From positions 1 to 34,074 of the forward strand of contig DUKS01000064.1 in NCBI GenBank assembly GCA_013329215.1: DNA of 34,074 bases, in the 5' to 3' direction. Shown piece by piece: positions 17,221 through 25,345 of the stretch. The first letter of the stretch is position 1; the number at the start of each line of letters is the position of its first letter. This DNA is from Nanobdellota archaeon (GTDB lineage: Archaea > Nanobdellota > Nanobdellia > SCGC-AAA011-G17 > GW2011-AR17). The notes below the pieces were generated by a model. That model saw nothing but the letters and a program-made list of their open reading frames with translations. It ran no database searches and was not told the origin of the DNA. A program made the translations under genes and the position numbers.

Positions 17221-17391
17221 TTATAAGTCGCAGGGCTTCAGTGTCTTTCTTCCGTTTTCCTGCGCTCTCTTTGCCGCCTCTTTGACTAATGCGACAACCT
17301 TGTCGCTTAAGGCGTCTGCAAAGTCGCCTGCAACGTTCATGCCTTCTGCAAAGTCTTTTACTTTGCTTCTTACAACCAAAAGTTCTGACAT
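17221..17391 (-). CDS. Histone-fold small protein (56 aa; absent from ORF track)
   Basis: MSELLVVRSKVKDFAEGMNVAGDFADALSDKVVALVKEAAKRAQENGRKTLKPCDL; preceded by GGAGGTAGATAAA; C-terminal RKTLKPxDL typical of histone folds. Confidence 0.75.
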   Translation of the reverse strand: MSELLVVRSKVKDFAEGMNVAGDFADALSDKVVALVKEAAKRAQENGRKTLKPCDL

Positions 17392-17516
17392 TTTATCTAC
17401 CTCCGTTTTAAATAAATCTTAATAGTTAGGTGTTATGGGCTTATATAAAGATTTCTGATGCGGTTTTTTGCTTTGCAATAGAAACCTATTTATATTCCGG
17501 GGCTATCCTCTTCTGC

Positions 17517-18044
17517 ATGGCTGATGAAACAAAAGACCCCACAACCTTATACATAGATGGAAAGCGCATATCATTAGGCGTAGGCGGAGATGATATTGCT
17601 GAAACACTAAGACAGGAATTGGAAGGCGTGCATGGGCCGGCTGAAATGGCTGAGCTGGTAGTATCCGGCGGGCTTGTGCATAAGGCAACAGTTATGGATG
17701 CTGTTCGCTGGGATGCGCTCTATGTCAGGGCAATATGCGCCAGTGCCGATGATAAAGATAATGCAGAAGGATATAAATTTGATTCTGCCGGCAGGGAAAA
17801 ACGGCTTCCTGTTGAGAGAAGAAAAGGGTTATACAGGAAGGCTACTGCCCTGATAGATAAATATCCCCAGTTTTTTCCGCAAGATGTTGACCGTAGCAGG
17901 CTGTCTGATATCATAGAAAGGCTTTCTTCAGGCGGGAATGTCTCGATGGAAGAGGCAGAGCTGGCTGCGGATGTTTTTACAAGATACAATGTTTATTATC
18001 TTGAAATGTTTCAGGGATGCCAGAGGATAGAGACTCGTATTTAG
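17517..18044 (+). CDS. Hypothetical protein
   Basis: Start MADETKDPTTLYIDGKR; TATA-like TTTATATT upstream. Confidence 0.6.
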   Translation: MADETKDPTTLYIDGKRISLGVGGDDIAETLRQELEGVHGPAEMAELVVSGGLVHKATVMDAVRWDALYVRAICASADDKDNAEGYKFDSAGREKRLPVERRKGLYRKATALIDKYPQFFPQDVDRSRLSDIIERLSSGGNVSMEEAELAADVFTRYNVYYLEMFQGCQRIETRI

Positions 18045-18144
18045 CCCTTTGATGTACCCACTTGCCCGGATTAGCCCAATTCTTAACGCAAACATTTAAA
18101 TATCCCCTCCTTGCATTAATATACGCATTAGGGGGCTTATAAAC

Positions 18145-19992
18145 ATGGCAAACGCACAAAAAAAGGAAACCAAGGAAGCGCCAAAAGACCTGCAAAAAGA
18201 GCAGGAAGAGGCAATGCTCGCGCAGCTCCCGCCTGAAATGCAGGAAAAGATGAAAGTGCTCAAGGAAAAGATGGACTCTTTCACCAAAAAGATTCTTGAA
18301 AAGTTTGACAAGTACATTATCGGCGTTGCGCTTCTCCCGCCGGAAAAGATGCTTCCGCCTGAAATAAGGGAAGAAAAAAAGGATGACCCTAACAAGATAA
18401 GCGCCCTTGTTCTCATTGATGATTCTGACAGCAAAAAAATGCCCAAGGAAGAATTGGGTTCAAAGCTGAGCCAGATAATACAGCAGATTGGGAAGGACAT
18501 TGACCCGAACCTTTCACCGGAAATACTGCTTGTGTCAGAGCTGAAGGAGTCATGCTTTGACGCAAAGTACGAAGTGCTGAGGATGATTGCAATGTCAGCG
18601 CCTGTTTACGACCCGGCAGACATGATTGCCGCAATAAAAATATCAGAAGTGCACAAGTCAATGGTGCTGAAGAAGTTTGAGAAGTACATAGTAAGCTATG
18701 TTGCCGCAGGCTCATTGTTCAGGGGAGAGAAATCAAATGACATTGACATTTACATAGTCATAGATGATACAGACGTCAAGAAAATGCCTAGGGCAGAGCT
18801 GAAAGACAAGCTGAGGGCGATAATCATAGGCATGGGGTTTGATGCTGCAAGGATTACAGGCGTTAAAAAGCAGTTCCATGTCCAGACATACATATTGACA
18901 GACTTCTGGGACTCTGTGAAAGACGCAAACCCGGTAATATACACATTCCTCAGGGACGGCGTCCCGCTTTACGACAGGGGCGTTTTCATGCCGTGGAAGC
19001 TTTTATTGCAGATGGGCAGGATAAGGCCGAGCCCGGAGGCAATTGACATGAACATGGATATTGGCGAGAAATTAGTCCAGCGCTCAAAGCAGAAGCTCCT
19101 CAGCATAGTGGCTGAAGACCTGTATTATGCAGTATTAAACCCGACACAGGCTGCGCTGATGCTTTACGGCATTCCCCCGCCCACTCCAAAAGAGACAATT
19201 CAGCTGATGGATGACATATTTGTGCAGAAGGAAAAGATGCTGGAAAAGAAATACGTCGAGATTCTTGAAAAGATAAGAAAAATTTACAAGGATGTAGAGC
19301 ACGGAAAAGTAACTTCCATTACAGGCAAGGAAATAGACAGCTTTTTGAAGGATGTAGAAGACTATCTTGCCAGGATAAAGCAGCTGTTCAAGCAGATTGA
19401 GGAAAAAGCAGAAAGGGAGAGCATACTTGACGTGTATGACACATGCATGTCGATAACAAAAGACCTTCTTGCGGAGAAAGGGGTAAAGCAGGTTTCTGAT
19501 GACAAGGTGTTCCAGCTGTTCAAGGAAAAGCTTGTCGGAGAGGAAAGGGTGCCTGAGAAATTCCTGAGGACGCTGAAAGATGTTGAGAAAGCAAAGGAAG
19601 ACTTCATTGCAGGCAAAATATCAAAGCAGGAAGTTCAGAAAGTCAAGAAGGAAGCCCACCAGTTTGTCAAGGCGCTTGTCGAGCACATGCAGAGAAAAAA
19701 GGTACTGGATATCGAGCGCGCAAAGGTAAGGTTTAAATATGGGGACAAGATAGGAGAGTTAATTTTGCTTGAAGATGCCGCGTTTGTCGTCAAGGACGTT
19801 GAAAAGCGGGAAGAGATGCTTCAGGCTGATATAACCAAGAATGGCGGGCTTGAAAACACGAGAGCAGGCACGCTTGAAGAATTAGAAAAGCATATAAGCA
19901 AGCTCGTATCACCCAGAAAGGTGTTTATCAGGGAAAGGCTGTTTGAGGACCTAAGAACCCTGGTTGGTCAGGATATAGAAATACTATTGTGA
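18145..19992 (+). CDS. Two tandem nucleotidyltransferase-like domains plus helical (HEPN-like) and coiled regions
   Basis: KYIVSYVAAGSLFRGEKSNDIDIYIVIDDTDVKKMP and degenerate upstream KYIIGVALL..ISALVLIDDSDSKKMP; 11 bp upstream of L35Ae gene. Confidence 0.7.
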   Translation: MANAQKKETKEAPKDLQKEQEEAMLAQLPPEMQEKMKVLKEKMDSFTKKILEKFDKYIIGVALLPPEKMLPPEIREEKKDDPNKISALVLIDDSDSKKMPKEELGSKLSQIIQQIGKDIDPNLSPEILLVSELKESCFDAKYEVLRMIAMSAPVYDPADMIAAIKISEVHKSMVLKKFEKYIVSYVAAGSLFRGEKSNDIDIYIVIDDTDVKKMPRAELKDKLRAIIIGMGFDAARITGVKKQFHVQTYILTDFWDSVKDANPVIYTFLRDGVPLYDRGVFMPWKLLLQMGRIRPSPEAIDMNMDIGEKLVQRSKQKLLSIVAEDLYYAVLNPTQAALMLYGIPPPTPKETIQLMDDIFVQKEKMLEKKYVEILEKIRKIYKDVEHGKVTSITGKEIDSFLKDVEDYLARIKQLFKQIEEKAERESILDVYDTCMSITKDLLAEKGVKQVSDDKVFQLFKEKLVGEERVPEKFLRTLKDVEKAKEDFIAGKISKQEVQKVKKEAHQFVKALVEHMQRKKVLDIERAKVRFKYGDKIGELILLEDAAFVVKDVEKREEMLQADITKNGGLENTRAGTLEELEKHISKLVSPRKVFIRERLFEDLRTLVGQDIEILL

Positions 19993-20003
19993 GGAAAAAT
20001 AAC

Positions 20004-20264
20004 ATGGAAGGCATTGTTTGCAATTTCAGGCAGGGAAGGCACACGCAGAAGAACAGGCACATGATTATAGAAGTGCACGGCGTTGCTTCAAAGGAAAAAG
20101 CTGCAAAGCTTGTAGGAAAGAAGGTAGAGTGGACTTCGTCTGCAGGAAAAAAGCTTTTTGGAGAGATAAGGGCTGCCCACGGCTGCAACGGCGCTGTTCG
20201 GGCGATATTCGAGCACGGATTGCCGGGCCAGGCAGTCGGCACAAAGGTAAAAATCACGGAGTAA
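20004..20264 (+). CDS. rpl35ae: Ribosomal protein L35Ae
   Basis: FRQGRHTQKNRHMIIEVHGV..EKAAKLVGKKVEWTS..GEIRAAHGCNGAVRAIFEHGLPGQAVGTKVKI. Confidence 0.92.
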   Translation: MEGIVCNFRQGRHTQKNRHMIIEVHGVASKEKAAKLVGKKVEWTSSAGKKLFGEIRAAHGCNGAVRAIFEHGLPGQAVGTKVKITE

Positions 20265-20271
20265 ATGAAAA

Positions 20272-20787
20272 ATGGCAGGATTAAGACCAGGGCATTGCTA
20301 CAGGGCGCTTGAAAGGCCCTTCACAAGAAAGTCAAAGTACAAGAAAAAAGCATTCATAAAGGCTGTTCCTGCAATAAAAGTTGCAAGATACGACTTGGGC
20401 GACCTGAAAAAGGAATTTAACACGAAAATTGACCTTAATTCAAAAACTGATTTGCAGGTAAGGCACAATGCAATTGAATCTGCAAGGCAGGTTATTACAA
20501 GAAAACTGGATTTGATGAACAGGCCTTACCGCTTAAAGGTAAGGGTCTACCCCCATCATGCATTAAGGGAAAACAAGATGCTTACAGGCGCAGGAGCAGA
20601 CAGAATGTCAACAGGCATGCAGCGTTCATTCGGGAGAATCATAAGCCTTGCAGCCCAGGTGAAAGCCGGGGCGCCTTTGTTCACTGTTTTTGTTGATTCC
20701 GCAGACAAGGTGCCCGCAGTGGATGCTATAACTTCTGCCAAGCCAAAACTGCCGTGCAGGTGCGAAGTGCAGGTCACTTCTCTTTAG
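20272..20787 (+). CDS. rpl10e: Ribosomal protein L10e (uL16)
   Basis: MAGLRPGHCYRALERPFTRKSKYKKKAFIKAVP..KVRVYPHHALRENKMLTGAGADRMSTGMQRSFG. Confidence 0.96.
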   Translation: MAGLRPGHCYRALERPFTRKSKYKKKAFIKAVPAIKVARYDLGDLKKEFNTKIDLNSKTDLQVRHNAIESARQVITRKLDLMNRPYRLKVRVYPHHALRENKMLTGAGADRMSTGMQRSFGRIISLAAQVKAGAPLFTVFVDSADKVPAVDAITSAKPKLPCRCEVQVTSL

Positions 20788-20948
20788 CGCTAAAACCCTG
20801 TTTTTTGCGTTTATACGCCTTATAGGCAAGAATTAGGCCTTCTTCCCATTCTTTAATATATATGTTTTACTCCAACAATCTTTAAATAGAGGTTTGACTA
20901 TAATTATTACTATTGGATTACAGCAACTACAGTAATCCCGCAGATTTG

Positions 20949-21032
20949 ATGACTAAAACAAGAGTGTTCTTATCTTTTGCATTGGGGGTTTTATGTATCC
21001 CTTATGCCAATGCAGGGAATAATAAAAAATGA
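20949..21032 (+). CDS. Possible 27-aa signal-peptide-like small ORF
   Basis: MTKTRVFLSFALGVLCIPYANAGNNKK; short, unsupported by homology. Confidence 0.2.
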   Translation: MTKTRVFLSFALGVLCIPYANAGNNKK

Positions 21033-21126
21033 AAGGAGATGAATAAAAAAGGAAAAAGAGTTTTCCTCAAAGCTTCCACACCCAGAGGAAAACCAAAAGT
21101 CGGCTGAATTTCCCTTCAACTAAATA

Positions 21127-21178
21127 GCGGGCGCATTAATAAAGATTTCGGGCGCCCGCTTTGGCCTTGTTGGCGGGC
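21127..21178 (+). other. Mutually exclusive GC-rich hairpins
   Basis: GCGGGCGC(21127-21134) pairs GCGCCCGC(21152-21159); GCCCGC(21154-21159) can instead pair GCGGGC(21173-21178). Confidence 0.5.
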
Positions 21179-21328
21179 AATTCTTTCAGGCACCTTGATT
21201 TCAAATGGCAAACAGCATTATTTTGCGCAAAGCAGTGCAGACTGCAATATGCAATAGTCTCGGGGGTGATATCGCCGCAACTGTTTTGAGGCAACAAGCA
21301 GGCGACTGCGCGGCCCATACAGGCTTGC

Positions 21329-21443
21329 ATTCCCTCCCAAGATGGGAGAGACGAAACGCAAGTTTCGATTCCCTCCCAAGATGGGGGATTTGCCGAGAAT
21401 CCCATAAAAAATGGTTCATCCTGCCCCCCAAGGCCATGGGGGG
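21329..21443. repeat. Repeated C-run/G-run hairpins (two exact 18-bp repeats plus a related third)
   Basis: ATTCCCTCCCAAGATGGG at 21329-21346 and 21368-21385; CCCCCCAAGGCCATGGGGGG at 21424-21443. Confidence 0.75.
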
Positions 21444-21464
21444 AGGGTAACCTTTAGGTGCAGC

Positions 21465-21626
21465 ATGGAAGAAAACAACCAGCTCAACAGCAGGCAGAAA
21501 GCGGACCTTTTTGTTGAGATTGAAAACTGCAGGAAAAACCTGGAATTCTACAGGGGGGAGATTGAAAAAGTTGAGGAAAAGCTTGAGGAGCTTGAGAAGC
21601 TGAAGAAGGCGTATGAATATTATTGA
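21465..21626 (+). CDS. Small coiled-coil hypothetical protein
   Basis: MEENNQLNSRQKADLFVEIENCRKNLEFYRGEIEKVEEKLEELEKLKKAYEYY. Confidence 0.5.
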   Translation: MEENNQLNSRQKADLFVEIENCRKNLEFYRGEIEKVEEKLEELEKLKKAYEYY

Positions 21627-21680
21627 CAGTAAACTTTAAATAACTGCATCTTATTCTCACATATAGGAGAGGTGATATAT

Positions 21681-21971
21681 ATGGGTTTGATGACTGCTGA
21701 TGCCGGGCAAAAGCTTCAAAGAAAAGAGGAAGGGCCAAAACCGCTGACAATACCGGAGCATAACATACTCCAGCTTCTTAACAAGATGGAAATTCTTGAG
21801 AAAAAGATGCACGATACGTCAGTGTTCCTTGCGCTGTACAATGAGCTCAGGGACCTGGAAACCAGGTTTGTTGAGGCTGTTGATGCTGCAGAGGCGAACA
21901 ACTATGCTATTTCCGAGTCTGTAAAGAAAAGAATCAAGATGAGGAAAGACAAGATATTAAGAAAGAGGTAA
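21681..21971 (+). CDS. Conserved hypothetical protein
   Basis: RBS AGGAGAGGTG upstream; MGLMTADAGQKLQRKEEG.. Confidence 0.6.
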   Translation: MGLMTADAGQKLQRKEEGPKPLTIPEHNILQLLNKMEILEKKMHDTSVFLALYNELRDLETRFVEAVDAAEANNYAISESVKKRIKMRKDKILRKR

Positions 21972-21983
21972 AGGGTGAGACAA

Positions 21984-22391
21984 ATGGGCAAGGTTATCCT
22001 TAAGTTTAAAAGGATAGAAGTGGGCAAGGTTGACACAAGGAACAACGTTATGGAGCTGTTCTTCTGCTTTGACGAGAATGGCAGGGAAATGAAGCACAGG
22101 AAAAGCTATCCGCTTGACATGGATGTTGACAATTTCGTCAATTCGCTGATTAACGAGATAAAAGTAAAGTCGCATGAAAGGAATGCTGTTGTCGTTGATG
22201 ATGATGACTTCCTCAGCTATCACATGAACATACTCATTGACGAGCCCGAGCCGGGAGTTGCAAAGGATAAGATAGCTAATGCCCTGAGGCGCTTCAAGGA
22301 CAAGGTGAGAAGCTTCAGGAACATAAGGCAGTCTGACAATTATATCACGCACTATAACGAGCTCGTAGGGCTTAAGGCGGATATTGAGTAG
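21984..22391 (+). CDS. Conserved hypothetical protein
   Basis: MGKVILKFKRIEVGKVDTRNNVMELFFCF..; 12 bp after upstream gene. Confidence 0.6.
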   Translation: MGKVILKFKRIEVGKVDTRNNVMELFFCFDENGREMKHRKSYPLDMDVDNFVNSLINEIKVKSHERNAVVVDDDDFLSYHMNILIDEPEPGVAKDKIANALRRFKDKVRSFRNIRQSDNYITHYNELVGLKADIE

Positions 22392-22421
22392 ACCGCTTAG
22401 ACAAAGGCGGGCCTCCGGCAT

Positions 22422-23126
22422 TTATTCTTTTTTATTTGCCATTAAAATAATAAATTTGCAATTTAAGATATAAGGTGGATTAGCAGCTTCAAAATCTTCT
22501 ACAACTTCTGAATCGTGCAGTTCTATTTGGTAATCCCGTAGAAGATTTCTCAATGTCTGTTTTGCTCCTTCTAAGCTATATACTGTTTCTTTGCCAAATG
22601 TGACCTTTTTTCCACTTGGAGAAGTTCTTTTTATATCCGTTGCAAAGTCAATTATCATTCTGCCGTCTGGCTTAAGGACGCGGCCTATTTCAAAAATTAT
22701 CTTCTGTAGAACCTCTTTTGGAAAAAGATGCAAAACCCCCGTACAAAACACACCGTCGAATGACGCATCTTCAAATGGAAATTTTTTGGCAATATCAAAT
22801 GATTTTGTTTTGAGCTTGGTTCGGTATTTTTTTTGGGTGTTGTGCCATAGTTTACTGAGGGCACTTCCATCAATATCAGCAGCGACAACTGAACTGGCTT
22901 TCTCCAATAAGTACAGATTATACCTGCCATCGCCAGCAGCAAGATTTAACCATTTGCCATGAATATCCGCATTTTTCAGAATCTGTAATGTATCTTTATC
23001 GCCCGCTCCCCAAATAGAATTTGTCCCTGTGGTAAAATAATCTATTCCTTCAGTAAAAACATACTTATCTTCTTCTGGTTTAGTTGGATTTGTTATTCTG
23101 CCCATCTTATGTAATTCAATGCTCAT
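22422..23126 (-). CDS. Class I SAM-dependent methyltransferase
   Basis: GKWLNLAAGDGRYNLYLLEKASSVVAADID..FDGVFCTGVLHLF; upstream TTAGGAGG. Confidence 0.85.
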   Translation of the reverse strand: MSIELHKMGRITNPTKPEEDKYVFTEGIDYFTTGTNSIWGAGDKDTLQILKNADIHGKWLNLAAGDGRYNLYLLEKASSVVAADIDGSALSKLWHNTQKKYRTKLKTKSFDIAKKFPFEDASFDGVFCTGVLHLFPKEVLQKIIFEIGRVLKPDGRMIIDFATDIKRTSPSGKKVTFGKETVYSLEGAKQTLRNLLRDYQIELHDSEVVEDFEAANPPYILNCKFIILMANKKE

Positions 23127-23288
23127 TTATATAAATCCTCCTAAAGAAGATAGCTTCTAATACATCGAAATCCATTAGACTTCCAGATAGATGGGGCTTG
23201 GGGCTAACGGGAAACTATAAGAAATAGGAATTATTCCCCAACCGCCTTACTCGATACCTTTTTATTCTTTGCCTCTTTCTATTTCCTT

Positions 23289-24032
23289 ATGAAAAACTTT
23301 TGGGATATTGTGAATGATGTAATTGGACAGTCTGACATAGTAATGGAAATACTGGATGCCCGCTTTGTTGAAGAAACAAGGAATAAGGAACTGGAAGACA
23401 GGATAAGGGCAAAGGGAAAGAAGCTCATATTTGTTATAAACAAGTGCGACTTGGCTGAAAAGGGGGTTCTTGAGAAAAAAAAGAGGGAACTGAATCCATG
23501 CGTGTTTGTATCAGCAATAAAGCGCTTTGGAATCACAATGCTTTTGCATGAGATACAAAGGCATGCGGACAAAAGCAAGGAACGGGTTGTCGTCGGCGTT
23601 GTGGGTTATCCCAATACAGGCAAGAGCTCTGTGATAAATGCATTGAAAGGCAGGGCAAGCGCCCCTGTATCGCCACAGAGCGGGTTCACAAAGGCATTGC
23701 AGCTTATCAGGATCACAAGCCGCATTTACCTTCTGGACACCCCCGGGGTTTATTCTTACATGGAAAAGGATGCTGCAAAGCATGCCCTGATATCATCAAT
23801 GGATTTCAGCAGGATAAAAGATCCCGAGTCTGCCGTAATATCCCTGCTCGAATACAACAGGAAAGCTATTGCCTCGCATTACGGGGTTAAGGAGCTCAAG
23901 GACAGCGAGGCGCTTCTCGTGGAAATTGCAGTAAAGATGAATAAGGTCAAGAAAGGCGGCGTGCCCGATACAAAACTTGCCGCACAAATGCTTCTGAAAG
24001 ACTGGCAGCGTGGAAAAATCCGGATTATTTAG
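23289..24032 (+). CDS. Circularly permuted YlqF/RbgA-like GTPase
   Basis: G4 NKCD precedes G1 GYPNTGKSS and G3 DTPG. Confidence 0.9.
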   Translation: MKNFWDIVNDVIGQSDIVMEILDARFVEETRNKELEDRIRAKGKKLIFVINKCDLAEKGVLEKKKRELNPCVFVSAIKRFGITMLLHEIQRHADKSKERVVVGVVGYPNTGKSSVINALKGRASAPVSPQSGFTKALQLIRITSRIYLLDTPGVYSYMEKDAAKHALISSMDFSRIKDPESAVISLLEYNRKAIASHYGVKELKDSEALLVEIAVKMNKVKKGGVPDTKLAAQMLLKDWQRGKIRII

Positions 24033-24249
24033 CCACAACTTTAAGCTTTTTTTCTTTTGAGAACTCGCCCCTGAGGTTAACAAGCTCAAAGCTCTTTATG
24101 CCCTGCTTCTCAGCCCATGATTTTGCGGCTGATTCTGAAGCAAAGGTCTTTGCCCTTGTTGCGCGCTTTCTGCTTTTAAATCTGACCAGCTTTAAGTGCG
24201 TGGCAGAGCCGAAATATCTTTTTTGTTTTGCATGTACTTTCTTAGCCAT
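24025..24249 (-). CDS. Small basic hypothetical protein
   Basis: 74 aa MAKKVHAKQKRYFGSATHLKLVRFKSRKRATRAKTF..; convergent 8-bp overlap with GTPase gene. Confidence 0.55.
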   Translation of the reverse strand: MAKKVHAKQKRYFGSATHLKLVRFKSRKRATRAKTFASESAAKSWAEKQGIKSFELVNLRGEFSKEKKLKVVAK

Positions 24250-24308
24250 GGGATATATGATTTAAGGACTCTTTTATAAGCTTTTTGGCTGGATAAGAGG
24301 GAGGAGCA

Positions 24309-24479
24309 TTACTGCTCCCCGCAAAGCACCTTGTCAAGGTATGACATGGGCTTTATGTCCACAATTGTCGTTTTGTGGAGAATCCACTTGCCGTCTTTGC
24401 TCTTGCTCACGCTGCTCTTTATTATGGGCTGCCTGCTGAGCTCGTCTATCCTCTTTTCGCTTAGCTCTTTTTTTGCCAT
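24309..24479 (-). CDS. Small hypothetical protein (56 aa)
   Basis: MAKKELSEKRIDELSRQPIIKSSVSKSKDGKWILHKTTIVDIKPM..; upstream AGGAGAAAC. Confidence 0.5.
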   Translation of the reverse strand: MAKKELSEKRIDELSRQPIIKSSVSKSKDGKWILHKTTIVDIKPMSYLDKVLCGEQ

Positions 24480-24649
24480 TTTAGTTTCTCCTTTCCTGAA
24501 ATTCGATTGATTCCAGGATAAGGGTGTTTTGCAGAACTTGTATTTAATACCTCGTCCGGAAATGTGGACGTTTTTCCGTTGTCGCCGAAGGATTTTCAAT
24601 GGACATTTTTACAAGGTTATTGCAGGATTTACAGAAAAAGATATGATTA

Positions 24650-25261
24650 TTATTGTTTCTTAAACAGGCCTTTAATCAGGCTGCTGCTGCTCTTGACTTT
24701 CTCCTTCAGTGAGAACCCTTCTTTTCTCGCTTCCTTGTTGCCCCATTTCTCAAAATAGCATAAGTCCGTGAACTCATTCCTGATCTGGCCTATGTGCTTT
24801 ACTTCATCTGGCCAGCCTAGCGTTATTACAGCTTCAACTTTTACATCATCCGCGATTCTCAGCAGGCCGTGCAGCTTTTCAGCATCAAACGCGCCAACCC
24901 AGCACGTGCCGAGCCCCCTGTCAACTGCAAGAAGCTGTATATAGGCCCCGATTATCGCGCAGTCCTGTATTCCGAACATCTTGCCTGTATCCTTGTATAA
25001 TGTTGTGAGCTTTTTGTGCGAATTGCAAAGCACTATATGGACAGGCGCCTCTGTCATCCAATGCTGGTTATAGCATATTTCAGCGACCTCTTTCTTTATA
25101 GCCGGTTCTGTGACAATCACAAAGCGCCAGTTTTGCGCATTGCCTGCCGAAGGCGCCAGCCTCGCATGGTCCATTATTTCGCCGAGCGTTTCAAGCGGCA
25201 CTTCTTTAGGCAAATAATGCCTTATGCTTCTCCTTTTTTCAATGCATTCATGCAGTTCCAT
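24650..25261 (-). CDS. Nitroreductase family protein
   Basis: IEKRRSIRHYLPKEVPLETLGEIMDHARLAPSAGNAQNWRFVIV. Confidence 0.9.
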   Translation of the reverse strand: MELHECIEKRRSIRHYLPKEVPLETLGEIMDHARLAPSAGNAQNWRFVIVTEPAIKKEVAEICYNQHWMTEAPVHIVLCNSHKKLTTLYKDTGKMFGIQDCAIIGAYIQLLAVDRGLGTCWVGAFDAEKLHGLLRIADDVKVEAVITLGWPDEVKHIGQIRNEFTDLCYFEKWGNKEARKEGFSLKEKVKSSSSLIKGLFKKQ

Positions 25262-25345
25262 TGTAGTCCCGTTTGAAGGCAGCCTGCGCTTTGCCCGGCA
25301 GCCCCAACACAAATCTTAAAAAGAGCCATGCTTTTATAGTTTTCT

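Noticed and set aside
21329-21385. CRISPR array (18-bp direct repeats with 21-bp spacer)
   Set aside because: Only two exact units, repeat and spacer too short, no cas genes nearby.
21205-21450. 81-aa ORF on + (MANSIILRKAVQ..) and antisense ORFs 21136-21437
   Set aside because: They translate the hairpin repeats (SLPRWE / PPSWEG) and lack coding features; likely spurious.
20788-21464. RNase P RNA or SRP RNA in the intergenic gap
   Set aside because: No recognisable conserved core of either RNA (for example the SRP helix 8 motif) was seen.
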